DNA of 64,000 bases from Terriglobia bacterium (GTDB lineage: Bacteria; Acidobacteriota; Terriglobia; Bryobacterales; Bryobacteraceae), in contig JAIQFS010000019.1 of NCBI GenBank assembly GCA_020073145.1, positions 30,966 through 94,965 on the forward strand, written 5' to 3'. This document shows positions 16,987-25,963 of the stretch, piece by piece. Position 1 is the stretch's first letter. Every line of letters starts with the position of its first letter. Under the pieces are notes generated by a model. The model searched no databases. It worked only from the letters and a program-made list of their open reading frames with translations, and had not been told where the DNA came from. Made by a program: the position numbers and the translations under genes.

Positions 16987-18303
16987 ATGCGCACACCGCA
17001 GTTTTTGGCCCGTGGATTTCTTCTGGCAGCCTTCAGCCTTTCGGGCGCCGCCCAGCCGGTCTTGTTCGAAGGCGCCCGGCTCATCGTCGGCGATGGCTCC
17101 GCGCCCGTCGAGAACTCGGCCTTCGTAGTCGAAAACAACCGCATCGCCCAGGTCGGCCGGAAGGGCCAGGTGACCGCCCCAGCCGGCGCGACGCGCGTCG
17201 ATCTCACCGGCAAGACCGTCATGCCCGCTCTGGTCGACACCCACACGCACGTCGGCTGGGCCGTGCTGCGCACCGGCGCCATCGACAAGGACACCTACAC
17301 CGCCGAAAACCTGATCGACCACCTGCGGCGGGAGGCCTACTACGGGATCGCCGCAGTCCAGAGCATGGGAATCGACCGCGGCGACATCGCCTATGACGTG
17401 CGCGCTCATCCGGTCTTCGACGCAGCTTTATTGCACACCGCCGGTCGCGGCATGGCCATGCCCAACGCCGGGCCCGGCCGGTCGATCTGGGCGCCGATCG
17501 CCTACGGCCTTCAAACCGAGGCCGATGCGCGCGCCGCCGTGCGCGAACTGGCCGCCAAAAAGGTGGACCTGGTCAAGATCTGGGTCGACGACCGCAACGG
17601 CACCGTTCCCAAGCTGACCCCGGCGCTCTATCGCGCCGTCATCGATGAGGCCCACAAGCACAACCTGCGCGTCGCCGCCCACATCTTCTATCTGGCGGAT
17701 GCCAAGGAATTGCTACGCTCGGGCATCGACATCTTCGCCCACGGCATTCGCGACCGCGATGTCGACGACGAAGCCATCGCGCTTTTCAAGCAACACCCCA
17801 ACGTCTGGGTCATCCCCAACCTGCCCGATCGCGAAACCACCGACGCCGACATCCGCTTGGCCGCCGAAACGCTGCCGCCCGCCGAAGTGCAGAAGATGCG
17901 GTCCGCGCGCGCCGCCGTCAATCCTGATGACGCCAAGAAAGCGCGCGACTTCTATAACCTGCAAGCGCGCAACCTGGCCAAGCTGTCGGCCGCCGGCGTG
18001 CACATCGCCTTCGGCACCGACTCCAGCACCGCCGTCGGCTGGAACGGGCACCAGGAGCTGACCGATATGGTGGCGGCCGGGCTGACGCCGTCGCAGGTGA
18101 TTGTCGACGCCACCAAGAATGCCGCCGAATTGATGAAGCTGGATCAACTCGGCGCCGTCGCCATCGGCAAGAGCGCCGACTTTCTCGTGCTCGACGCCAA
18201 CCCGCTCGACAACATCAACAACACCCGCCGCATCACCCGCGTCTACCTGCGCGGCAGAGAGCTCGACCGCGCCGCCATGCGAGCGGCCTGGGTGAAGCCG
18301 TAA
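16987..18303 (+). CDS. Exported amidohydrolase-family protein
   Basis: 438 residues from the ATG at 16987, preceded by AAGGAG; the signal peptide is residues 1-22 (ending SLSGAAQ). Metal-dependent hydrolase of the imidazolonepropionase/prolidase-like branch of the amidohydrolase superfamily. The first metal site is DTHTHVG (H86, H88), followed by later histidines in RVAAHIF and DIFAHGI, and the catalytic Asp in FGTDSS. The C-terminal beta-sandwich returns in GKSADFLVLDANPLDNI. Probably periplasmic peptidase or amidase; substrate not predictable. Monocistronic, convergent with the TonB-domain frame. Confidence 0.88.
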   Translation: MRTPQFLARGFLLAAFSLSGAAQPVLFEGARLIVGDGSAPVENSAFVVENNRIAQVGRKGQVTAPAGATRVDLTGKTVMPALVDTHTHVGWAVLRTGAIDKDTYTAENLIDHLRREAYYGIAAVQSMGIDRGDIAYDVRAHPVFDAALLHTAGRGMAMPNAGPGRSIWAPIAYGLQTEADARAAVRELAAKKVDLVKIWVDDRNGTVPKLTPALYRAVIDEAHKHNLRVAAHIFYLADAKELLRSGIDIFAHGIRDRDVDDEAIALFKQHPNVWVIPNLPDRETTDADIRLAAETLPPAEVQKMRSARAAVNPDDAKKARDFYNLQARNLAKLSAAGVHIAFGTDSSTAVGWNGHQELTDMVAAGLTPSQVIVDATKNAAELMKLDQLGAVAIGKSADFLVLDANPLDNINNTRRITRVYLRGRELDRAAMRAAWVKP

Positions 18304-18315
18304 GGCCGGCGGCAC

Positions 18316-18741
18316 CTATCGGTTGGAGGCCACGTTCACGGTTACCGTGGTGGTGACTTCCACCGGCTGGCCGTTGAGGAGCGTCGGCTCATACACCCAC
18401 TGTCGTACCGCCTGGAGCACCGGGGCGACCAGCGGCGGAGGACCATTGAGCACCTGAATGTTCCGCACCGCTCCGTCCTTAGCGATCGTCACGCTCAATT
18501 CGACCCTTCCCGAGACGCCGGCCTGGATCACCTCCGGAGGAATCGCGGGGTTGACCTGCTTCACCAGTTTCGCGGCTTCCACGTTCCCGCCAATCGCAGC
18601 GCCTTGCCAATTCGCGGTGGGGGTGGGGGCGGGGGCGGCGGCGCCGACTCCAGAGCCGCCCGCTCCGCGTCCTGGCCCTGCACCACCGGCCGCGGATGGT
18701 TCGCCTATTTCTTCTTCGCGTCCAGCGTCTTCGCCACCCAA
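18316..18741 (-). CDS. TonB C-terminal domain, frame-shifted from the M56 gene
   Basis: The frame encodes a low-complexity Gly/Ala/Pro linker and then a TonB C-terminal domain: AAKLVKQVNPAIPPEVIQAG, GRVELSVTIAKDGAVRNIQV, LQAVRQWVYEPTLLNGQPVE and VTVNV. It has no ATG: the frame opens only with TTG at 18741, inside the end of the M56 gene, without a convincing ribosome site. It also has no transmembrane anchor, which free TonB proteins need. Acidobacteria often have M56 peptidases carrying such a C-terminal TonB domain, so the best reading is one gene split by a frameshift near the A-rich stretch at 18706-18716, either real damage or recoding. Confidence 0.6.
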   Translation of the reverse strand: MGGEDAGREEEIGEPSAAGGAGPGRGAGGSGVGAAAPAPTPTANWQGAAIGGNVEAAKLVKQVNPAIPPEVIQAGVSGRVELSVTIAKDGAVRNIQVLNGPPPLVAPVLQAVRQWVYEPTLLNGQPVEVTTTVTVNVASNR

Positions 18742-19871
18742 TCATTGGCTTGAGCGATCAGGTCGTTCAACTGCGCCTCGATGTCGACCAGCCCGGCCTC
18801 CATGCGGTCGAGGAGGTTCATGTAAGCCATCGCTTCGGCATAGTCAGGATCGATCTGCAGGGCCGCCTCCAGCATATGGATGCCTTCTTCGATCTGGCCC
18901 CCGTGTTCGGCGCGGACAGCCTGCCGCAGACCGGAGTCTGGGATGATGCCGGAATCCCAATCCGCCATGCCGGCCGCCTTCCGCGCTTGGTACACGTCCG
19001 GATAGCTCAGGTTCCAGTCGAGGAAGCCCACCGCGTAATAGGCGAATTTGTTGGTGGCGTCGGCCTGAATGGCTTTCAGCGCCCACTCGCGCGCTTCCGT
19101 GAACTGCCTGGTATTCGTATCCAGCCACACCAGGCCATCGAGGGCCTGCAGGTTCCGCGCATCGCGCGCCAGCACGTCGAGAAACTGCCGGCGGGCCCCG
19201 GCGACGAACGGGCTCTTGGGGTCCGTGCCGGGTACAGATTGCGCCAGCAGCGCGCTGGCGAGAGACAGCTTGGCCCTGAGGTTCGCCGGCTCGAGCTGGA
19301 CCGCGGCCGCAGACAGTTCGGCCGCCCGTTTGCTATCGCCGCTCCGTAGGGCCGCCTGGGCCTGTTGCAGGATGCCCTCGGCAGGGCCTTGGGCGCGGGC
19401 CAGCAACGCCAGGCTGGAGGCCGCCACCGCGCACAACGCCAGCGCCGACAGCCCTCCGGCCAGCAGCAGGCGCGCTCGTTTCAGATTGGCGGCCGGCCTC
19501 TCCAGCAGGCGCCGGATGCGCTCTTCGAGAATGTCGCCGTCGAAGACGCCGAGGGTGTAACCGGGCCGCGGCAGCGCCGTCATCGCCGTCGCGATGCGCA
19601 CGATCGACCGGGCATAGACGCCGGCATCCAGGAGCCGCGAGGTGACCAGTTCGTCGCAGGCGATCTCACGCGTGCGTTCGATGTGGCGATGAATCAGCCA
19701 GGCTGCCGGGTGAAAACTCACCGGCATGTAGAGCAGCTCATAGAGAAGGTTCCAGGCGAAATCGCGCCGGGCGATGTGGGCCATTTCATGACCGATGGCC
19801 GTGGTGAGCACTTCCTCGGAAGGCTCGTCGCGCAGCGATTCCGGCAGGATGATCGTCGGCCCCGCCATCAC
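18705..19871 (-). CDS. M56 (BlaR1-like) peptidase, N-terminally truncated
   Basis: 388 codons from a GTG at 19871. The zinc motif is HEMAH (residues 28-32) with downstream CDELV, as in M56/BlaR1 peptidases; a transmembrane segment lies near residues 130-150 (LLLAGGLSALALCAVAASSL), followed by TPR-like alpha repeats. The usual N-terminal membrane helices (100 or more residues) are missing: the frame meets a TAG about 23 codons upstream, and the ECF-operon promoter region lies beyond. The MecI/BlaI repressor gene usually paired with it is also absent. I read this as a truncated, probably non-functional sensor gene whose TonB domain continues in another frame. Confidence 0.65.
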   Translation of the reverse strand: MMAGPTIILPESLRDEPSEEVLTTAIGHEMAHIARRDFAWNLLYELLYMPVSFHPAAWLIHRHIERTREIACDELVTSRLLDAGVYARSIVRIATAMTALPRPGYTLGVFDGDILEERIRRLLERPAANLKRARLLLAGGLSALALCAVAASSLALLARAQGPAEGILQQAQAALRSGDSKRAAELSAAAVQLEPANLRAKLSLASALLAQSVPGTDPKSPFVAGARRQFLDVLARDARNLQALDGLVWLDTNTRQFTEAREWALKAIQADATNKFAYYAVGFLDWNLSYPDVYQARKAAGMADWDSGIIPDSGLRQAVRAEHGGQIEEGIHMLEAALQIDPDYAEAMAYMNLLDRMEAGLVDIEAQLNDLIAQANDWVAKTLDAKKK

Positions 19872-20030
19872 CGGGCCGGCCGCAGCCAGAATCAGGGCGT
19901 CTGGAAGGCCGCCCTCCCGGCCGAAGCCATCGGCGGCCCTCCCTTGCTAGAACTACTGAACCGGCCTGAACTCGCGCCGGCGGCCCTGATTTTTGCCGCC
20001 AAGAATTCCTCCTTTCGCGGCCTCATTTCA

Positions 20031-20059
20031 TTGATTTGAGTCCATCCCGATGATAAGAT
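20031..20059 (+). promoter_or_regulatory. Predicted sigma70-type promoter for the 20066-20135 RNA
   Basis: -35 TTGATT (20031-20036), 17-bp spacer, -10 TAAGAT (20054-20059): each hexamer matches 4 of 6 consensus bases at ideal spacing. It is the only promoter-like sequence between the M56 gene and the sigma-factor gene. Confidence 0.5.
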
Positions 20060-20065
20060 CGACAC

Positions 20066-20135
20066 CGGTCTGTCATCCTCCGAGACAGATGCAGTAGACT
20101 TCGAGGCCCCGCGCCCGCTGGCACGGGGCTTTTTT
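20066..20135 (+). ncRNA. Predicted small RNA or attenuator leader before ECF sigma operon
   Basis: About 70 nt starting 7 nt after the -10 box. Hairpin 1: stem TCTGTC/GACAGA (20069-20074/20084-20089) with the 9-nt loop ATCCTCCGA, exposing CCUCC, an anti-Shine-Dalgarno sequence. Hairpin 2 (20106-20129): GCCCCG/CGGGGC plus GCC/GGC with one C-A mismatch, followed by six T (20130-20135), a textbook intrinsic terminator. It lies 57 nt before the sigma-factor start. Either a free-standing sRNA with a ribosome-site-binding loop, or an attenuator controlling the operon downstream. No protein reading frame fits. Belonging to a known RNA family cannot be judged without a covariance search. The remainder of 19872-20192 shows nothing else. 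Confidence 0.6.
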
Positions 20136-20192
20136 GCGGGTTTCTACATCGACCGGGGCGCTAATTCCTCCCCCTTCGGCCCGTCTCTTCAC

Positions 20193-20768
20193 ATGGATGG
20201 GCCTGATAGGATGAAAGCGCAAGCCGCTATCGCCATGGAACCGGCCACTGTACCCGCGGCGGATCTGGAACGGATCTTCCGGGAAAACCACGCCGCCGTG
20301 TTCCGCGCGGCCTATCGCATCACGGGCAACGCCACCGACGCCGAAGACGCCCTGCAGACGGTGTTTCTGCGGATGGTGAAACGCGGCCCGGACGCCGAGC
20401 CGGTGGACAACATGTCCAGTTTTCTGCATCGTTCCGCCGTCAACGCGGCGCTCGACTTGGTCCGTGCCCGCCACAACGTGCGCCATGTGCCGCTCGACGA
20501 CCTGGAACCGGTGCTGGCCGAACCCGCCCAGCATCGCCCCGACCGCCTTCACGGCGCCGTCGAGATCCGCGAGTGGCTGCGCGGCGCGCTGGCCCGCTTG
20601 AATCCGCGGATCGCGCAGATGTTTGCCCTCCGGTTTTTTGAAGGAAAAGAGAATCCCGAGATCGCGCGCCTGCTGAACACCACCCCGGGCACGGTGGCCG
20701 TTACCCTGTCGCGGACACGCGACCGCCTGGAAAAAGAATATCGAGAATACGTGGGAGGTGTTGCATGA
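20193..20768 (+). CDS. ECF-type RNA polymerase sigma factor
   Basis: 191 residues. Region 2 is FRENHAAVFRAAYRITGNAT then DAEDALQTVFLRM, and region 4 is MFALRFFEGKENPEIARLLN followed by TTPGTVAVTLSRTRDRLEKE, so both promoter-recognition domains are present and nothing else. The start at 20193 is not certain; in-frame ATGs at 20211 and 20235 are also usable. Its stop overlaps the FecR/anti-sigma gene (ATGA), the normal pairing of a group with its own regulator. No own promoter seen between the terminator at 20135 and the gene, so read-through from 20031 may matter. Confidence 0.92.
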   Translation: MDGPDRMKAQAAIAMEPATVPAADLERIFRENHAAVFRAAYRITGNATDAEDALQTVFLRMVKRGPDAEPVDNMSSFLHRSAVNAALDLVRARHNVRHVPLDDLEPVLAEPAQHRPDRLHGAVEIREWLRGALARLNPRIAQMFALRFFEGKENPEIARLLNTTPGTVAVTLSRTRDRLEKEYREYVGGVA

Positions 20769-23185
20769 CCCCCGAAGACAAACCCATGAACCCCGCCCTG
20801 GAGCGAGCCGTCACCGAGATCCGCGACGAAGCGATCCCCGATGCCGTCGTCGAGGCGGCCGCCGCGCGCGTTTGGGCACGGCTGGCCTCGGCCGCCGACC
20901 TGCCCGCCGAGCACATCCGCAGTTGCGCCGATTTCCAATCGCTGATCCCCGATTTCCGCGCCGGCAGCCTGAGCGAGGCGCGTGCCCTGCTGCTGCAAGA
21001 CCACCTCCACGAGTGCGTGACGTGCCGTCATGTGTTCGAAGGAAAACCGGCTATTTCCGAAAAAGTGATTCCGATGCCGGCGCGCGGCCGGAACTACACC
21101 TCCCGCTGGGCCATGGCCGCGGGCGTGATCGTGGCGGGCGGCCTGGTGGTCTGGTTCTCCGTGATTCAATCCGGGCCGCACGCCGGCCGGGCTATGGTCC
21201 AAGCCGTGAACGGTAATCTGTATGCCGTGTCCCCGGCCGGGTTGCGCCTCATGAAGGTAGGCGACGATCTGTCCGACGGCGTGGAAATCCGGACCGCCGG
21301 CGATTCCGACGCCACCCTCATGTTGCGCGACGGGTCGCGCGTCGAGATGCGCGAGCGCTCCGGCTTCACCACCTCGCAGGCCGGCAACGAAATCACGGTT
21401 CACCTGGACCGCGGCAGCCTCATCGTCGAGGCCGCCAAACGCCGGTCCGGCCACTTTTACGTAGCGACCGCCGATTGCCGGGTGGCCGTCACCGGCACCA
21501 TTTTCAGCGTCAGCTCGGGCGTGAAGGGCTCGCGCGTGTCGGTCCTGGAAGGCGAAGTGCACGTCAGTCACGATAACCAGGAAAGTATCCTGCATCCGGG
21601 CGATCAAACCACCACCAGCGCCAGCCTGGCCCCGGTTTCCGTCAAGGACGACCTGGGCTGGACGCGCAACCCTTCTCTGCTCGGCCAGTTGGCCAAGCTG
21701 CACGCCAGCTTGTCGCACCTGCCGCTGCCGCAGTTGCGGTATTCCAGCCGGCTGCTGGGGATGCTGCCCGCGTCCACCGTATTTTATGCCAGCGTACCGA
21801 ACCTGGCGGACTATCTGGGCCAGGCTCAATCGGTCTTCCGGCGCCAGGCCGCCGACAGCCCCGAACTGCGGGCCTGGCTGACCGGTCCGGGCGCTTCGGT
21901 GGAGCCGGTGCTCGAAAAGCTGCGCACCGCCAACGAATACCTGGGCGAGGAAATCGTCGTCTTCGGGACTTCACAGACCCACGCGCCGGTGTTTCTGGCC
22001 GAGGTCAAGCGCGAAGGCCTTTCCGACTTCTTGAAGAAGCAAGGGCTGCCGCTGGCTTATGCCACCCGCCCCGGGCTGGTGCTGTTCAGCCCGTCTCGCG
22101 AAGCCCTCGACACTGCGCTCGATTCGGGCTTCCAGAAGACCGAGCTCTACACTCGCATTGCCGAATCGTACCGCCAGGGAGCGGGCCTGCTGCTATGCGC
22201 CGACTTGGCGGGCCTGGCGCCGCAAGCCGGACCTGCCGCCCACGCGCGCTACCTGATCGCCGAGCAAAAGCAGGCGGGGGGACAGATGGAAACGCGCGCG
22301 ACGCTGGCGTTTGACGGCCCGCGCACCGGCATGGCCGCCTGGCTGGCGCCGCCTTCGCCGATGGGCGCGCTCGATTACATTTCCCCGGATGCCACGTTCG
22401 TCGCCGACTTTGCCGTGAAGGCCCCCTCCGCGATCCTGACCGAGGCCTCCGCCACCTTCCATCTCCCGGGCCTGGACGCCCCGAATGGCGTGGCTTCCAG
22501 TCTGGGGGGCGAGTTCGCCGTGGCATTGGACGGCCCTGCGTTTCCCGTGCCTTCCTGGAAACTGGTGGCCGAGGTCTACGACCCCGTCCAGTTTCAATCC
22601 GCCCTGCAACCCTTCGTGGAACGGTACAACAGCGAAGCCCCGGCCCGCGGAGCAAAGCCTCTGCGCACCAGCCAGGACACCGCCGACGGCCGGACTTATT
22701 ACCTGATCGCGGGCGGCGACCCGAACCCGCTGACCGAAGTCCACTACACGTTCTCGAACGGCTACCTGATCGCGGCGCCCACGCGGGCCCTGCTGCTGCG
22801 CGCCTTGCAGTCCAAAACCAACGGTGCCGGCATCGCGCGAACGCCGTCGTTCACTTCTTTGATCCCGCGCGACCACTACGCCAACTTTTCGGCCGTGGTG
22901 TACCAGAACCTGGGGACCACGCTGGCGCCGCTGGCAAGCTTGCTCGGCGCCTTCCAGCCGCCCAACGCCGGGCCTCATCCGCCGCTCCCCAATCTGAGCA
23001 ACTTGAAGCCCTTCCTGCTTGCCGCCTACGGGGAGCCGGATCGGATTACCATAGCCAGTAATGGCGAGGTGCCGGGAATCAGCCTCAACAGTTTCCTCAG
23101 CGGGGGCGTGCTGGGAATCGCCGCCAACGGCCTGCAATTCGGTCAGTTTGCGGGAACAAGCCGCGGCCGTCTCTCGTCTCGGTAA
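20765..23185 (+). CDS. Anti-sigma/FecR-domain membrane protein with large extracytoplasmic region
   Basis: 806 residues. Residues about 50-95 resemble a zinc-finger anti-sigma domain (QDHLHECVTCRHVFEG, H-x3-C-x2-C). A single transmembrane helix follows at about 117-135 (WAMAAGVIVAGGLVVWFSV). Residues 145-290 are a FecR domain (VEIRTAGDSDATLMLRDGSR, VAVTGTIFSVSSGVKGSRVS). The remaining 500 residues have no recognised domain; repeated blocks such as LGEEIVVFGTSQT and FVADFAVK suggest a DUF3352-like fold, which is a guess. It probably holds the preceding sigma factor and senses an envelope signal. Coupled upstream by ATGA and followed after 3 nt by the first ABC gene. Confidence 0.85.
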   Translation: MTPEDKPMNPALERAVTEIRDEAIPDAVVEAAAARVWARLASAADLPAEHIRSCADFQSLIPDFRAGSLSEARALLLQDHLHECVTCRHVFEGKPAISEKVIPMPARGRNYTSRWAMAAGVIVAGGLVVWFSVIQSGPHAGRAMVQAVNGNLYAVSPAGLRLMKVGDDLSDGVEIRTAGDSDATLMLRDGSRVEMRERSGFTTSQAGNEITVHLDRGSLIVEAAKRRSGHFYVATADCRVAVTGTIFSVSSGVKGSRVSVLEGEVHVSHDNQESILHPGDQTTTSASLAPVSVKDDLGWTRNPSLLGQLAKLHASLSHLPLPQLRYSSRLLGMLPASTVFYASVPNLADYLGQAQSVFRRQAADSPELRAWLTGPGASVEPVLEKLRTANEYLGEEIVVFGTSQTHAPVFLAEVKREGLSDFLKKQGLPLAYATRPGLVLFSPSREALDTALDSGFQKTELYTRIAESYRQGAGLLLCADLAGLAPQAGPAAHARYLIAEQKQAGGQMETRATLAFDGPRTGMAAWLAPPSPMGALDYISPDATFVADFAVKAPSAILTEASATFHLPGLDAPNGVASSLGGEFAVALDGPAFPVPSWKLVAEVYDPVQFQSALQPFVERYNSEAPARGAKPLRTSQDTADGRTYYLIAGGDPNPLTEVHYTFSNGYLIAAPTRALLLRALQSKTNGAGIARTPSFTSLIPRDHYANFSAVVYQNLGTTLAPLASLLGAFQPPNAGPHPPLPNLSNLKPFLLAAYGEPDRITIASNGEVPGISLNSFLSGGVLGIAANGLQFGQFAGTSRGRLSSR

Positions 23186-23188
23186 GTA

Positions 23189-24121
23189 ATGGAGCCAGTC
23201 ATTGAGCTGGATGGTCTGGAGGTCCGCTTTGGCGGGCGGCCGATCCTCAAGAAGCTGAACGCTTCCCTGACCGGCCGGTCGATCGGCCTGCTGGGGCCGA
23301 ACGGGGCGGGCAAGTCGACCCTCCTCAACACCCTGCTGGGCTTCCACAAACCCTTTAGCGGCACGGCACGAGTGTTGGGCCGGGACATCCGCACGCATGC
23401 GCGCGAGGTGCGGGGTTGGATCGGCTACATGCCGGAGAACGACGCCTTTATCGCCTCTATGACCGGCGTCCGATTCGTGCGGCTGATGGCGGAACTCGCC
23501 GGCCTGCCTCCAGAGCAGGCTCTGGAGCGGGCGCACGAAGCGTTCTTTTACGTCGGGCTGGGCGAAGTGCGGTACCGCACGCTCGGCACGTATTCGCTGG
23601 GCATGAAGCAATCGGCCAAGCTGGCGCAGGCCATCGCGCACGGTCCCAAGCTGCTGTTTCTGGATGAGCCGACCAATGGACTGGACCCGCCGGCCCGCGC
23701 CCGCATGATCGCGCTGATCCAGGAAATCCGCGACCGCGGCGACCTCCGGTTGATCCTCTCTTCGCATTTGCTGCGCGACGTGGAAGAGTGCTGCGACCAG
23801 GTGCTCATTTTGAAGGACGGCAACATCGCCGCGCACTGCGACTTGGAAGAAGAGCGCCGCTCCAACCGCCGATTCCTGGAGCTGGAAACGCGCGGCGCTT
23901 CCAACGGTAACTTTCTGGAAGCGCTGGAGAAGCTGGGCTGCGAGACCGCGCAAGGCGCGCAAGGCCGCACCAAGCTGGTGCTGCCCGAAGGCCTGGAAAT
24001 CCGGCGGCTCTATGAACTGGCCGCCGAACAGAACGTGCAGATCCGCCGCTTGAACCACAAGCGCGACTCGCTCGAGGATATTTTCCTCAAGGCCATGGAG
24101 GCTGCCGATGGCCGTTTATAA
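23189..24121 (+). CDS. ABC transporter ATP-binding protein (first pair)
   Basis: 310 residues. Walker [10 protein letters not shown], signature-region [14 protein letters not shown] (the ABC signature is the degenerate YSLGMKQ typical of ABC-2 exporters), Walker [17 protein letters not shown] and H-loop SSHLLRD. The C-terminal 80 residues form the extra domain seen in ABC-2 drug/polymer exporter ATPases. Overlaps its permease gene by 14 bp. Partner of 24108-25010. Substrate unknown; control by the ECF sigma operon suggests an envelope-stress or detoxification role. Confidence 0.92.
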   Translation: MEPVIELDGLEVRFGGRPILKKLNASLTGRSIGLLGPNGAGKSTLLNTLLGFHKPFSGTARVLGRDIRTHAREVRGWIGYMPENDAFIASMTGVRFVRLMAELAGLPPEQALERAHEAFFYVGLGEVRYRTLGTYSLGMKQSAKLAQAIAHGPKLLFLDEPTNGLDPPARARMIALIQEIRDRGDLRLILSSHLLRDVEECCDQVLILKDGNIAAHCDLEEERRSNRRFLELETRGASNGNFLEALEKLGCETAQGAQGRTKLVLPEGLEIRRLYELAAEQNVQIRRLNHKRDSLEDIFLKAMEAADGRL

Positions 24122-25010
24122 GAAGACCTACCGGCCCTACGAAGGCCGGCTGACGGCATCGTGGTCGCGCTTCCTGGTGATCCGGCGCTATGCGTTCGAA
24201 GATCTGCGCCGCTCCCGCTTTCTGACCGTCTTCTACCTGGCCAGCTTTCTCTATCCGCTGATCGCCGCGCTCATCATCTGGGTGCAGCACAACGCCAGCG
24301 CGCTGCAACTGCTGAACCTGAACGGCGCATCGCGCCTGGTGCCAATCAACGCCGGATTCTTCATGACGGTGCTGGGCTGGCAGAGCATGCTGGCGCTGTT
24401 TCTTTCGGCATTCGTGGGGCCGGGGCAGGTCTCACCCGATCTGACGAATAACGCTCTTTCGCTGTACCTGGCGCGGCCGTTTTCGCGCGCTGAGTACGTG
24501 TTGGGCAAGCTCTCGGTGCTGCTCATTCTGCTTTCGCTGATGACCTGGGTGCCCGGTTTGCTGCTGTTCGGTCTTCAGGGATATCTGGAAGGCTGGAGCT
24601 GGATGACGGACCACGCCCGCATCGCTGCAGGACTGTTTTTTGGAGCCTGGATCTGGATCCTGGTGCTGGCGTTGCTGGCGCTGTCTCTGTCCGCCTGGGT
24701 GAAATGGAGGCCGGCCGCCGGCGCGCTGCTGTTCGGCGTCTTTTTCGTCGGCTCCGGATTCGGCGCGGCCATCAATACCGTGCAGGAAACGCAGTGGGGC
24801 TCGCTGCTGAACATCAGCAACCTGATGGGCACGGTCTGGGTGCAATTGTTCGAAGGCAACGACCCGACCAGTAACGGCGCACTCTTCTTCCGCGTCAGCG
24901 CGGGCGGGCACCTGCCGGTGTGGTGCTGCTGGGCGGCACTGCTGATTCTGTGCGGGATCTGCCTGTCCATGCTGTCGCGCAAGATCCGCGGCGCGGAGGT
25001 GGTGCGGTGA
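24108..25010 (+). CDS. ABC-2 type permease (first pair)
   Basis: 300 residues, six predicted membrane segments: [93 protein letters not shown] ([18 protein letters not shown]) and a last helix near [15 protein letters not shown]. Typical of ABC-2 permeases such as those of gliding, Na or drug exporters. The N-terminal [13 protein letters not shown] is a recurring start of this permease group. Overlaps the ATPase gene upstream and the next ATPase gene downstream (GTGA). Confidence 0.88.
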   Translation: MAVYKKTYRPYEGRLTASWSRFLVIRRYAFEDLRRSRFLTVFYLASFLYPLIAALIIWVQHNASALQLLNLNGASRLVPINAGFFMTVLGWQSMLALFLSAFVGPGQVSPDLTNNALSLYLARPFSRAEYVLGKLSVLLILLSLMTWVPGLLLFGLQGYLEGWSWMTDHARIAAGLFFGAWIWILVLALLALSLSAWVKWRPAAGALLFGVFFVGSGFGAAINTVQETQWGSLLNISNLMGTVWVQLFEGNDPTSNGALFFRVSAGGHLPVWCCWAALLILCGICLSMLSRKIRGAEVVR

Positions 25011-25963
25011 GCGGCCCCCTGACCAACCGGCTCATCACCTTCGGCGAGGTTTCGCGCTTCTATGGCGAAGTGCTGGGGATCAACCGCGTGAACCTGACGA
25101 TTCCGCCGGGCATCACCAGCCTGGTAGGCCCCAACGGCTCGGGCAAGACCACGCTCATGAACCTGATGACGGGGCTGATCCGCCCCACGCGCGGCGACAT
25201 CCGGGTGCTCGGCATTCCGCCGGACCGACCCGAAGAACTCGGTCCCATTGTGGGCTACTGCGCCCAGTTCGACAACTTTCCCAAGGGCCTCACGGGCTAC
25301 CAGTTCCTGCACTCGTTTTTGCGGATTCGAGGCATGAGCGAGGTCGAGTGCGCGGAACGAACGCGATCGGCGCTCGACACCGTCAACATGACCGACGCGG
25401 CGCAGCGGCCGGTGGGCGCCTATAGCAAGGGCATGCGGCAGCGCATCAAGCTGGCTCAGGCGATCGCGCACGATCCGCAGGTGCTGGTGCTCGACGAGCC
25501 GCTGAACGGCCTCGACCCCATGGCCCGCGCCGAAACCATCGCGCTGTTTCAGCAATGGGGCGCCCAGGGCCGGCACGTGATCGTCTCCAGCCACATTCTG
25601 CACGAAGTCGACCGCATCTCCGACCAGGTGATCCTGCTCAGCCACGGCTACGTGGTCGCGGAAGGCGAGATCCAGGGCGTGCGCAGCGAGGTCAAAGATC
25701 AGCCGATGCAGATCCTGATCCGCTGCGACCATCCCAACGCGCTGGCGGCGCGCTTGTTCCAGCAGGACCACGTGGTGGAGGCCAAAATCCATCCCGACGG
25801 CAAAGGCATCCTGCTGCGCACTACCGACGCCGACCGCTTCTACCTGCTGCTGAACCGCGTCGTTCTGGAAACCGGCCTCGACGTGGAATCCGTGGCCCCG
25901 GCCGACGACGACGTCAATTCGGTCTACCAATATTTGATCGGCGGCGAGGGAGGAACCGTATGA
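25007..25963 (+). CDS. ABC transporter ATP-binding protein (second pair)
   Basis: 318 residues from a GTG at 25007 that overlaps the preceding TGA (GTGA); the open frame extends 29 codons upstream inside the permease gene and is rejected. Walker [10 protein letters not shown], signature [14 protein letters not shown], Walker [18 protein letters not shown]-loop SSHILHE. About 35% similar by eye to the first ATPase, so the operon carries two related half-systems. The C-terminal domain differs from the first pair. Partner permease overlaps its stop. Confidence 0.92.
   Translation: MSGPLTNRLITFGEVSRFYGEVLGINRVNLTIPPGITSLVGPNGSGKTTLMNLMTGLIRPTRGDIRVLGIPPDRPEELGPIVGYCAQFDNFPKGLTGYQFLHSFLRIRGMSEVECAERTRSALDTVNMTDAAQRPVGAYSKGMRQRIKLAQAIAHDPQVLVLDEPLNGLDPMARAETIALFQQWGAQGRHVIVSSHILHEVDRISDQVILLSHGYVVAEGEIQGVRSEVKDQPMQILIRCDHPNALAARLFQQDHVVEAKIHPDGKGILLRTTDADRFYLLLNRVVLETGLDVESVAPADDDVNSVYQYLIGGEGGTV

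Noticed and set aside
19365..20039. Plus-strand frame opposite the M56 gene ending before the small RNA
   Set aside because: Antisense shadow; it would also run into the predicted promoter.
24920..25006. N-terminal extension of the second ABC ATPase
   Set aside because: Lies inside the permease gene; the GTG at 25007 overlapping its stop gives the normal start.
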